A stretch of 64,000 bases of DNA, from NCBI GenBank assembly GCA_015062545.1, contig SUUL01000004.1:1-64000 (forward strand), in the 5' to 3' direction. The DNA is from Alphaproteobacteria bacterium (lineage in GTDB: Bacteria; Pseudomonadota; Alphaproteobacteria; Rs-D84). How positions within the stretch are numbered: position 1 is the first letter of the stretch; the number at the start of each line of letters is the position of its first letter. The notes under the pieces are model-generated. The model was not told where the DNA came from, searched no databases, and saw only the letters and a program-made list of their open reading frames with translations. Shown piece by piece: positions 1 through 8,753 of the stretch. The position numbers were made by a program, and so were the translations under genes.

Positions 1-905
1 GTATAAACCTTGGCTTGCAGGTTTTGTTTGTTGGCAGGATAAACCTTGATGGATTTGAGAAAGTTCGGTTTTCTTAATACAAACGCGTCTTGGATGTGTT
101 CCTTGATTTTTTGCTGTGCCTGTTGCGATTGTTGCATCTTTGCCGCTTATCATCAAATCCACTTCTTCTTTAAGCCGTTTGCCATGTATATCAAGGTGGA
201 TTACTTCGCCATTGACGGCGACTGCATAGTAATGTGTCCCTGAACGTGATAGCTGGTATTCTGCTGACAGTACGCATTTTTTCATACAACCACGACAGAT
301 TGTTGGCTTGGTTTCTTTTTTAACAATTGCTGTGATTTTTTCTTTGGGGTATTTTTGTTCCAGAACCTCCCTTGCCGCATTCAAAATCATTGATACGTCA
401 CCATGATTATGATTGCCATTATAAGCATCCTCAAACTGTGTTTGCTTGGCATAATTCATTGCCCAGCCGACAATCATTTCTATTTGTTTCAAATTCAGTA
501 CAGACAACAGGTGCAATAAATCTTGTTTTGTTGGAAAAGATTCTGTAAGCGATGCACTGCGCAATTTTCCATTTAATGAAAAGTTCATATAATCACCTAC
601 TGGTTTGTTCCAAGGTTCCCGAGTCTGGGTGTATGTGCACAAATCTGGATAATCTGGATTCGATATCATATTAACCCCGAACAGAGAATTATCATAAACC
701 ACACCAGTTAGAACTTTGTGTTTCCATATTGGGCCAGCATAATCGGGGCAGATGATTGTTGTTTCTGGGTCTGGTATATATAGATTGTTATTTGGAACTC
801 GTTTGATTGCGTTTTGTATTGCGCCTGCAATCAAATCATCTGGTGTTTCTGTCCAGTATGGTTTAAAGAAATTTATAACTTCTTGTATTTTATTGCTTTG
901 TGTCA
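1..905 (-). CDS. Hypothetical protein, 3' end outside window; possible frame disruption near 137
   Basis: Reverse strand is open from ATG at 905 (MTQSNKIQEVINFFKPYWTETPDDLIAGAIQ...) to the window edge. It is absent from the ORF track, presumably because it has no stop in the window. Confidence 0.65.
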
Positions 906-1117
906 TTTTTTTTGCACCGTTTTTTCTGAATTTTAGATTTTTTTATTTTTTGAACATGCGTAATGCTCTTCTTTTAGTAAAAAAATATCACAAATGTTAT
1001 ATTTGTCAATGCTTTTTCGCAAAATATGGTGTTTGTGTATTTAATATGACCTGGGTCCCGCGGTCGGGTCGCTGGATGACAAAGGAAATAAAAACACCGC
1101 CAGATTTGGCGGTGGGA

Positions 1118-1999
1118 TTATCGTGTGTTTTGCTTTTCTTTGTTAAATGCAGACAGGATTTCTGTGGCATTGCGATGCAGATGTTGATAGATGGCGCGAG
1201 ACAATGAGTTTTCTCCTATTTGAATCCAGCCACGGGGGTATTTTTCAAACTGTTTGGTTTTTGGATTGTATGAAATAAACGTGCTGTAATATATTGCTAT
1301 TAAATCATACGGATCGTCATCTTCATCAATCTGGGACGAATGAATAGGTTGGTGGGTGTATGTTCCCCCAGTGTATACTGTGGACATGCCGGCGATAAAT
1401 GCCAATTTACGACCATTGAAATCTGGGTGTGATTCTAATAAGTGTTTTATGTTGGATAGTGCTTCTACTCCGCTATCTTCTTGGTAGTCTGGATTGTGGT
1501 AAAAATGGCATAAGTACAAATGTCCCCAACGCACATTTAACATTTGTTGAACCATTTGTGGTGTTAGATCTGTGATTTCATAAGATTTAGTTGTTGTTTC
1601 AACTGGTATTGCAGTTTTATTTACAGTAGGCGTTGTTGTCTGTGGATTGTTTTGAACATTTTTCAACTGCCAATTTTTTACAGATTCCAATATGTTCAAA
1701 ATCTGTTCTGCCCTTTGTGGGGATGGTTTGTTGTCGGGGGGTAGATAGTTCCAATGAATTTTTTGCCGCCAAAGTTCTATTTGTTTTATAACATCATACA
1801 TCTGGGGTGTGTTTTTAATGTGTGTTGATATCATCAATGGATGCCGATAACGAAATCTGTCATGGCATGCTTTGTGGCTGTATTTTATGTTTGATATGGT
1901 CAGTTGTCTAAATAAATCATCAGGGCATTTTGAACGAAATTCTTGGTAGGTATCTCGGCCCATATAAATATGTACATAACGCTTGTTCTGTTTTGACAT
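1118..1999 (-). CDS. Hypothetical protein (293 aa)
   Basis: Long ORF with coherent protein composition; no family recognised. Confidence 0.75.
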   Translation of the reverse strand: MSKQNKRYVHIYMGRDTYQEFRSKCPDDLFRQLTISNIKYSHKACHDRFRYRHPLMISTHIKNTPQMYDVIKQIELWRQKIHWNYLPPDNKPSPQRAEQILNILESVKNWQLKNVQNNPQTTTPTVNKTAIPVETTTKSYEITDLTPQMVQQMLNVRWGHLYLCHFYHNPDYQEDSGVEALSNIKHLLESHPDFNGRKLAFIAGMSTVYTGGTYTHQPIHSSQIDEDDDPYDLIAIYYSTFISYNPKTKQFEKYPRGWIQIGENSLSRAIYQHLHRNATEILSAFNKEKQNTR

Positions 2000-2171
2000 G
2001 TTTGACTCTTTTAATATTTTACATAAGTTTTATAGCATAAAATTGCAGATTTGCAAGCGGCGAGGCGGTGCAGTTTGGGAATTTATAAATATATTGTATT
2101 TTTTAGCCTGTTGACTTTTTTTGTTATATTCAGAATAATATACGCAGATTATGTAAATAAAGGAAAGGATT

Positions 2172-2669
2172 ATGCGTAAGTTTGTTGCTGCGTTGTTGAT
2201 GTTGTTGCCGATGAAAGTTATGGCAAATCCGGCATGTCCTGTGTGTACCATCGCAATCGGGGCGGGGTTGGATATAGCGCGCCGCTTGGGTGTTCCAGAC
2301 AGTGTTGTTGGTCTGTGGGCCGGGGCGTTACTGACGTTGATTGGGTATTGGACATTGAAATTTATGGACAAGAAAAACTGGCATTTCCGTGGGCGCGATA
2401 CAATGGTAATTGTGTTGTCTGTGGCGATGATTGGATTTATATATATGGGTATGGTGGATTATAACCCTGTTGAAATTTGTGGTGCGCTGGTTATGGATCC
2501 GGTCTTGTTCGGTGCGATGTGTGGTGCGTTGATTTTTATCCTGACATCCAAGTTATATCAATGGATGAAGGCAAAAAATGGCGGTCATGCACATTTCCCA
2601 TTTGAAAAAGTTGTGTTGCCGGTTGTTGCGTTGGCATTGGCCAGTTGGGCGATGATGTTATGTTTCTAA
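2172..2669 (+). CDS. Signal-bearing multi-TM membrane protein with N-terminal PACPVCT motif
   Basis: ORF MRKFVAALLMLLPMKVMANPACPVCTIAIGAG... with several hydrophobic helices; 'aaaggaaagg' RBS upstream. Confidence 0.8.
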   Translation: MRKFVAALLMLLPMKVMANPACPVCTIAIGAGLDIARRLGVPDSVVGLWAGALLTLIGYWTLKFMDKKNWHFRGRDTMVIVLSVAMIGFIYMGMVDYNPVEICGALVMDPVLFGAMCGALIFILTSKLYQWMKAKNGGHAHFPFEKVVLPVVALALASWAMMLCF

Positions 2670-2688
2670 ATAAAAATAGGGTGATAAA

Positions 2689-3243
2689 ATGAAAAAAATA
2701 GAATCTGTTCAAGAATTTGTTGAAAAATTGGATGCAGCAAAAAAGGTTAATCCAAAAGATTTGTCTTCTGACCAAGATTTGACAATTGGTATTATGAATT
2801 TGATTTCTATTGAAGAACACTTGATGTTTTCTGGTGCGAAAACAGGCAAAACGCAATTCTATGATTTGATTAACGAAGTGCGTGAAATGCGCAAGCAGGC
2901 GATGTTGAAAATTATTCCTGCGTATGAAGGCGAAGTATGGTGTATTTCTAAACACTTGTTGGCGGCATCTATGCGCGTGTTTGAAGTTGGTACCAAGGCA
3001 TTGGCGGCAGGTGACAGCAAAACTGCATACGAATTGTTTGATCAATCTTATGGTTTGTATTCCATGTTTTGGGGGTTGAATATGGGTTTGCTGACGGGTG
3101 ACAAGAAGGATGCCAAGCCAGCCAAGAAAACAACAAAACAGGTTAAAGCGGTTGTCGCAGAAGCGCCAGAAATAAAGGGTGGTAGTAAGGTATCCAAACT
3201 GAAGAGTTGGGTTAAGAATGCTGTAAATTGTTGTATTGAATAA
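2689..3243 (+). CDS. Hypothetical protein (184 aa), helical, basic C-terminus
   Basis: ORF directly downstream of 2172-2669 and followed by a hairpin terminator. Confidence 0.8.
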   Translation: MKKIESVQEFVEKLDAAKKVNPKDLSSDQDLTIGIMNLISIEEHLMFSGAKTGKTQFYDLINEVREMRKQAMLKIIPAYEGEVWCISKHLLAASMRVFEVGTKALAAGDSKTAYELFDQSYGLYSMFWGLNMGLLTGDKKDAKPAKKTTKQVKAVVAEAPEIKGGSKVSKLKSWVKNAVNCCIE

Positions 3244-3268
3244 AAATACCGGCATTGCCGGTATTTTT
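3244..3268 (+). terminator. Rho-independent terminator
   Basis: aaataccggcattgccggtattttt hairpin plus T-tract. Confidence 0.8.
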
Positions 3269-3333
3269 ATTCTGTACCGGACACTTTGTTCTTGATTTTT
3301 AGTGTATGGTATTTATAATTGAGCGTAATCGTT

Positions 3334-3407
3334 GCCCTAATAGTCTAGTGGTAAAACACGTCCTTGGTAAGGACGAGTCGCAAGTCCGATTCTTGCTTAG
3401 GGCACCA
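3334..3407 (+). tRNA. tRNA-Thr(GGT)
   Basis: Acceptor GCCCTAA/TTAGGGC, anticodon arm CGTCC-TTGGTAA-GGACG, T arm GCAAG-TCCGATT-CTTGC, encoded CCA. Confidence 0.9.
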
Positions 3408-3524
3408 TCCGCTTTCGCTTGCGCTACAGCGAGATTGATTTTGAATAAAATCAAGCGAAGGTGTGGGGTTAGAGAAACGGATGTCGCGCTGTAATGAACA
3501 TGGTGAATGAAAGCGGACTGTTTG

Positions 3525-3764
3525 ATGTTTTATGTTTATCTTTTACGAAGTATAAATTTCCCAGAACGTTTTTATGTTGGTTGTACAAGTGATTTAAAAA
3601 GACGCTTAAAAGAACATAATGATGGAAAATCGATATATACTAATAGATTTAAACCATGGATTCTGCATGGATATGTGGCGTTTGATAGTGAAGAGAAAGC
3701 ACAAAAATTTGAAAATTTTCTTAAAACAGGTAATGGCAGAATATTTCAAAAGAAATTCTTTTGA
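3525..3764 (+). CDS. GIY-YIG nuclease domain small protein
   Basis: MFYVYLLRSINFPERFYVGCTSDLKRRLKEHNDGKS... matches the GIY-YIG small-protein pattern. Start chosen at the internal Met of the 3507 ORF. Confidence 0.85.
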   Translation: MFYVYLLRSINFPERFYVGCTSDLKRRLKEHNDGKSIYTNRFKPWILHGYVAFDSEEKAQKFENFLKTGNGRIFQKKFF

Positions 3765-3787
3765 TTGTATTTTTTTTCATAAATTGC

Positions 3788-3816
3788 TTGCTATTGAGTA
3801 AAAAGGTAGATATACT
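3788..3816 (+). promoter_or_regulatory. Sigma70-type promoter for the aspS leader
   Basis: TTGCTA (3788-3793), 17 nt spacer, TATACT (3811-3816). Confidence 0.6.
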
Positions 3817-3824
3817 CTGGTCTG

Positions 3825-3985
3825 TGTGATTCATCTGCTTTGCGTTGTGATGATATGACTGACAACCATGGAATAACGCAGCAGATATAAAGTTATAAAT
3901 CAGGGTGGCACCGCGCAGCCAAGATGACTTGCGCCCCTGAAAATTAACAGTTGAATGGGTGCCGAAAATCTAATCTTTTTTCTGT
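3825..3985 (+). promoter_or_regulatory. T-box-like leader upstream of aspS
   Basis: Stem ATCTGCT...AGCAGAT (3833-3886). T-box core CAGGGTGGCACCGCG (3901-3915) pairs with GCGCCCCTG (3931-3939) to give the canonical A1/A2 helices and TGGCACC bulge. Confidence 0.75.
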
Positions 3986-4011
3986 GCCCGAAAATAAAAA
4001 AAGGGACCAAA

Positions 4012-5781
4012 ATGTTATCTTTGAAATCAAAGTATAGAACCCATACATGTGGTGAATTGAATACATCAAATGTTGGCGAAACAGTTACACTGTCAGGGTG
4101 GGTACACCGTAAGCGCGATCATGGGGCGTTGTTGTTTGTGGATTTGCGCGATAATTATGGCATCACACAGGTTGTGTTTGATGGTGGTAATGAAGTCTTG
4201 GAAAAAGTAAGACCAGAATCTGTTATCAAGGTTGTGGGAACGGTTGTTGCGCGTGACGCGTCCGCGGTTAATGATAAAATCCCAACAGGTGGTATTGAAA
4301 TTCAAGCAACTTCTTTCGAGGTGCTGACGAATTCAGATGTGTTGCCATTCCAGGTGTTTGGTGATGATGATTCTGTGGCAGAAGATTTACGTTTGAAATA
4401 TCGCTATATTGACTTGCGCCGTGAAAGTTTACACAAGAACATTTTGTTCCGTAATCGTGTAATGAAATTTATTCGTGACAGAATGTGGGAAATGGGATTC
4501 TCGGAATTCCAGACACCAATTCTGACCGCGTCCAGTCCAGAAGGTGCGCGTGACTTTATCGTCCCCAGTCGTTATCATCATGGAATGTTCTATGCATTGC
4601 CACAAGCACCACAGCAGTTCAAGCAATTTATTCAGATTTCTGGGTTTGACCGCTATTTCCAAATTGCGCCATGTTTTCGCGATGAAGACCTGCGCGCAGA
4701 CAGATTGTTGGAATTCTATCAGTTGGACTTGGAAATGTCGTTCGTTGATTTACCAGATATTCAGGCGGTGGGTAATACTTTGATGCCTGCGATGATTCGC
4801 GAATTTGTTCCAGATGCAAAAATCTGTGAAGATATTCCACATATTCCATTTGATGAAGCAATGTTGAAATATGGTTCGGATAAACCTGATTTACGTAACC
4901 CTATTATCATACATGATGTGACGGAAATATTCCGTGGGTCTGATTTTGGTATCTTTGCAAGTGCCGTTGAAAATGGCAGCGTTGTACGTGCAATTCCTGC
5001 GCCAAATTCTGCAGACAAGCCACGTTCTTGGTTTGACAAGTTGGGTGATTATGCAGTCAAAGAATTGGGCCTGGGTGGATTGGGATACATTGTATTTGCC
5101 GATGAAGCCAAAGGACCTGTTGCAAAGAAGTTAGATGAAGCGCGTATTGCAAAACTGCGTGAAATTGCAGGGGATAATTCTTCGCTGTTCTTTGTGTGCG
5201 ACAAGGTTGATGTTGCCGCCAAGGCTGCAGGTAAACTGCGTAATAAACTGGGGGATGATTTGGGCTTGATTGATCCAAAAGAATTCCGTCTGTGTTGGAT
5301 AGAAGAATTCCCATTCTTTGAGGCAGATGAAGAATCACCAACAGGTATCGCGTTTACGCATAATCCTTTCTCGTTCCCGATGGCAACATTGGAAGAGTTG
5401 AATACAAAGAATCCATTGGAAATCAAGGCGGCACAATTTGATATGGTGTTGAATGGCGCAGAAATTTGCAGTGGCGGTTTGCGTAACTATAACCCAGAGG
5501 TTATGTTGAAGTGTTTTGATATCACAGGTTATTCCGAAGAAATTGTTAAGGAAAAATTTGGTGGTATGTATAACGCATTCCAATATGGCGCGCCACCACA
5601 CGGCGGATGTGCGTTCGGTCTGGACAGATTGGTTCAGATTATGTTGGACGAACCAAACTTGCGTCAGGTTGTAATATTCCCAACAAATCAACGTGGGCAA
5701 GACTTGATGATGGGCGCACCAACAACTGTTACAGAAAAGCAGTTGCGTGAAGTGCATATTCAAGTGCGCAAGAAAAACTAA
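4012..5781 (+). CDS. aspS: Aspartyl-tRNA synthetase
   Basis: MLSLKSKYRTHTCGELN...GWVHRKRDHGALLFVDLRD...FRDEDLRADRL-EFYQLDLEMSF...GFAFGLDR-like motif (GGCAFGLDRLVQIM). Confidence 0.97.
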   Translation: MLSLKSKYRTHTCGELNTSNVGETVTLSGWVHRKRDHGALLFVDLRDNYGITQVVFDGGNEVLEKVRPESVIKVVGTVVARDASAVNDKIPTGGIEIQATSFEVLTNSDVLPFQVFGDDDSVAEDLRLKYRYIDLRRESLHKNILFRNRVMKFIRDRMWEMGFSEFQTPILTASSPEGARDFIVPSRYHHGMFYALPQAPQQFKQFIQISGFDRYFQIAPCFRDEDLRADRLLEFYQLDLEMSFVDLPDIQAVGNTLMPAMIREFVPDAKICEDIPHIPFDEAMLKYGSDKPDLRNPIIIHDVTEIFRGSDFGIFASAVENGSVVRAIPAPNSADKPRSWFDKLGDYAVKELGLGGLGYIVFADEAKGPVAKKLDEARIAKLREIAGDNSSLFFVCDKVDVAAKAAGKLRNKLGDDLGLIDPKEFRLCWIEEFPFFEADEESPTGIAFTHNPFSFPMATLEELNTKNPLEIKAAQFDMVLNGAEICSGGLRNYNPEVMLKCFDITGYSEEIVKEKFGGMYNAFQYGAPPHGGCAFGLDRLVQIMLDEPNLRQVVIFPTNQRGQDLMMGAPTTVTEKQLREVHIQVRKKN

Positions 5782-5787
5782 AATAAT

Positions 5788-5813
5788 AAAAATGCCCGTT
5801 CTGGGCATTTTTA
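5788..5813 (+). terminator. Rho-independent terminator
   Basis: aaaatgcccgttctgggcattttta. Confidence 0.75.
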
Positions 5814-5891
5814 TTTTGTTGTGATTTCATACCTGTGGTTAAAGATTTTTTTCCATATATAATTTATCGCAATTATATGGGAGAGAATTTT

Positions 5892-6242
5892 ATGACAGAT
5901 TATGTTAATAACTTGATAGATGTCTTGCAACTGAGCCAATATCAAGCCAGTAAATTGCGTGCGCATTATGATAGGTATAATATTGCGCGCCTGGAAAAGC
6001 GGGGCGGGGTATTGTATGCCCCGTATGCCAACCATAATGTTTGGGAATATTTTTCGCGTATGATTTTTGGTTCGCCTGCAGATTTAATAGGACAAAACAA
6101 GACTTTGTTGCGTGCGCAAAGAAATATCAAGTTCTGCGAAAATGGTTATCATTGTGTCAAAGTTGGAAGATATACTTACTATGCCGATGCAACAGGAAAT
6201 ATAATTTCAAAAAGCGAATTCTTGAGAAATACAAACCGTTAA
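5892..6242 (+). CDS. Hypothetical protein
   Basis: ORF; internal start MTDYVNNLIDVLQLSQYQ preceded by 'gggagag' RBS. Confidence 0.7.
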   Translation: MTDYVNNLIDVLQLSQYQASKLRAHYDRYNIARLEKRGGVLYAPYANHNVWEYFSRMIFGSPADLIGQNKTLLRAQRNIKFCENGYHCVKVGRYTYYADATGNIISKSEFLRNTNR

Positions 6243-8713
6243 AACATTGTATGATTTTTTACAAATGCACGCATAAAGCCAATATCAAAATCTTGCATGA
6301 TTTCAGATAAAGAATATTTGCGTCCACCATCCGGCATAACACTTAGTTGTATTGTTGCAGGTGTTGGTGCGGTTCCGCGCATGGTTATGTCAAATTCAGC
6401 CGTCATCATGCCGTTTGTAATGGCCAGCCCGCCAACTGCATCTGTGTGACGCATGGATAATTTTATTGGTGATGTTGTTATAAAGTTGTCTTGGTTATAT
6501 TCGCCAACAATATGCATGTGTTTTAATTTTGTTTCGCCACCGCCCAATGCATTCGCCAGTGCGTATTCTGCATTTAAGATACTGATGTTTTCTGCAGATG
6601 CATAGAATTTATCAAATGACATGCCGATAATATAGCCACCGTCAAAAGATAAATCCATTGTTCCGTTCAGGTTGTAATATATGTCGTGCGCAATTTGACC
6701 GTGTGTGTTCAAGGATATTTCAGCCGTTATCATTGTATCACGAACGTTTAATGGCATTTGTGATGATAATAACTTGTTGTTGATTACAAATCTGTTTAAT
6801 TGAATTGATATATCATAATTTGTTTTGTCGCGCTCGATCGTTGCTAATAAATTGCCACGCGCAGAATCTGATATTGAAAAAGTCTGTGAATTTTCTTTTA
6901 GTGCATAAACAAAATTGCTGAATTCGTTATTTTTATAAATCAACTTGTTCGCAGACAGTGAGATTTGTACAGGCAAATCAAATGGTATCAGAATAGGTGC
7001 ATTGGTTAAAAATTCTTGTTCAGAATAATTTTTAACAAAGTTGGGATTTAATATTTCGTCAATATTTAATGTGTCTGTGTGTAATGTGATGTTTTTACCA
7101 GATGCGTTTCCATAAAATTCATGATTCTTGATTTTTATGTTCAAGTTAGAAATCTTGTTGCCTGAATAAAAACCAGATATTGTATAAGTGCCATCTTGGA
7201 TTGAACGCAAGTCCAGTTTTGGCAACCAGGATTTGAAACTGTGGCCGGATAAATTAAAGTAATTGTCGTATGTTGATAATTGCCATTTCTGGTTGTGTGG
7301 GGTAAATGTCATTATGTCGTTTTGCCATATAAAATTACCGATGTCTTGCATCATATAGGGCGGCAAGAACGGAATGTTTGTTTTTATCCATCCTAATGTT
7401 TTGTTTGTTGCGTAATCGTATGATGCGGTTGTTTTGCCGTTAGAGATATGATATGTGCCACCAATGTCTGCAAATTTGAATTTGACAGTGCCGCTTGAGC
7501 CGATTTTGTCCAGCATTTGGTTTAGTGTTTTTGTATCTGGTAGCGGTGTGTTAGATTCTGCGAAGATGTTATATTTGCCATCGGATACAGATATTCTGCC
7601 AGATATGTCGCCATAAGAAAATTTACTGCATTGCCAATTTTGGGGCGTGCCAGAAAACAAGCACATGGTGTTTTTGCCATCAATAATTGTTGTTATCATT
7701 ATGTCGTGTGCGCCGTCTTTGGTGATGGTGCCACCAGTAATGGCAATTTCATCGGCAACGATATGAGTGATTTGGAATTTGTTTTTATTACTGATGGCGT
7801 TGATTTTTAGATGCTTGAAATTACGGTCGCCTAATTTCAAGTCGCCATATAAATCAAGATTATAATTTGTTTGATGTTGAATGTGTGAAGGTTTTAATAA
7901 AAACGAAAAGTCAAATATTGCATCGTTGGAAACCAACTGAATCGTGCGGTCACCGTTTGGTGAAACTTCTACGTTGCCAGAAAAATTGTCAGCAATAATG
8001 TTAGTGAATTTGTACCCTGTGCCACCGTCCCATTCAAAGTCGGCAGTTAAACCGATGTGTTGTTTTATTTTTGGTTCTGAAAACCCCAGCCATTCATTTA
8101 CGTTGTCTGTTTCCAAAGACATTTGGCCGCGGGTAGAGCCGTCCGAATATATTTGACCCGTTATATTTAGGTTATTGTTCTTGTTTTTGATATGAAATGT
8201 GTCGCCGATAAATTCTACGTCATATTTGTGATCATCTGTGCGAATTGTGCCGTGGAATTCGCCATTGGTAAAATCTGCACGAACAATGTAATATTCGCGT
8301 CCCAGAAAGTTTATTGTGCTGTTATATATTTCAATGTCATGGTTGAACATTGCAGGGGCAAGTTTATCAATAGTAATGTTGGCATCATACACAACAACCG
8401 CATCGTTTAATTTGGCATTTTTTATGTCAAAGAAACTGCCAAATGGAATAGAAAACATTACTGCACCAATTTTGGCAGTCGGAACAGCAACATCGTGGGC
8501 AACAATTGTTGCACCACCAATTAAACTGAAGTGAATGTTGCCATTTAATTTAGCAGGGACGTTTGTTTGTTCATAAACAGACTTTTCCACAATGGGTTTA
8601 AGCCCATTTAATGTAATCATCGGAGGAATAACAATCAGCGCAAAAACAAGCGCGCCAATCAAACTTAGCGTAGCCCAAAAAATTCTGCGTTTATATCTAG
8701 GTTTTAATGCCAT
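6239..8713 (-). CDS. AsmA-family/AsmA-like C-terminal domain protein
   Basis: 824 aa ORF with N-terminal TM anchor and large beta-rich region typical of AsmA-like proteins. Confidence 0.75.
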   Translation of the reverse strand: MALKPRYKRRIFWATLSLIGALVFALIVIPPMITLNGLKPIVEKSVYEQTNVPAKLNGNIHFSLIGGATIVAHDVAVPTAKIGAVMFSIPFGSFFDIKNAKLNDAVVVYDANITIDKLAPAMFNHDIEIYNSTINFLGREYYIVRADFTNGEFHGTIRTDDHKYDVEFIGDTFHIKNKNNNLNITGQIYSDGSTRGQMSLETDNVNEWLGFSEPKIKQHIGLTADFEWDGGTGYKFTNIIADNFSGNVEVSPNGDRTIQLVSNDAIFDFSFLLKPSHIQHQTNYNLDLYGDLKLGDRNFKHLKINAISNKNKFQITHIVADEIAITGGTITKDGAHDIMITTIIDGKNTMCLFSGTPQNWQCSKFSYGDISGRISVSDGKYNIFAESNTPLPDTKTLNQMLDKIGSSGTVKFKFADIGGTYHISNGKTTASYDYATNKTLGWIKTNIPFLPPYMMQDIGNFIWQNDIMTFTPHNQKWQLSTYDNYFNLSGHSFKSWLPKLDLRSIQDGTYTISGFYSGNKISNLNIKIKNHEFYGNASGKNITLHTDTLNIDEILNPNFVKNYSEQEFLTNAPILIPFDLPVQISLSANKLIYKNNEFSNFVYALKENSQTFSISDSARGNLLATIERDKTNYDISIQLNRFVINNKLLSSQMPLNVRDTMITAEISLNTHGQIAHDIYYNLNGTMDLSFDGGYIIGMSFDKFYASAENISILNAEYALANALGGGETKLKHMHIVGEYNQDNFITTSPIKLSMRHTDAVGGLAITNGMMTAEFDITMRGTAPTPATIQLSVMPDGGRKYSLSEIMQDFDIGFMRAFVKNHTMF

Positions 8714-8753
8714 TCTCTCTGTCCTTGTAATTTGATTATAATGGATTACAATA

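Noticed and set aside
46-243. ORF track 46-243 (+) and 752-1207 (+)
   Set aside because: They lie antisense to, or read through, the clear minus-strand ORF 905-1 and intergenic sequence; compositions are not protein-like.
3955-4011. Upstream start of aspS ORF (MGAENLIFFLCPKIKKGTK)
   Set aside because: It lies inside the T-box/terminator leader; the canonical AspRS N-terminus begins at 4012.
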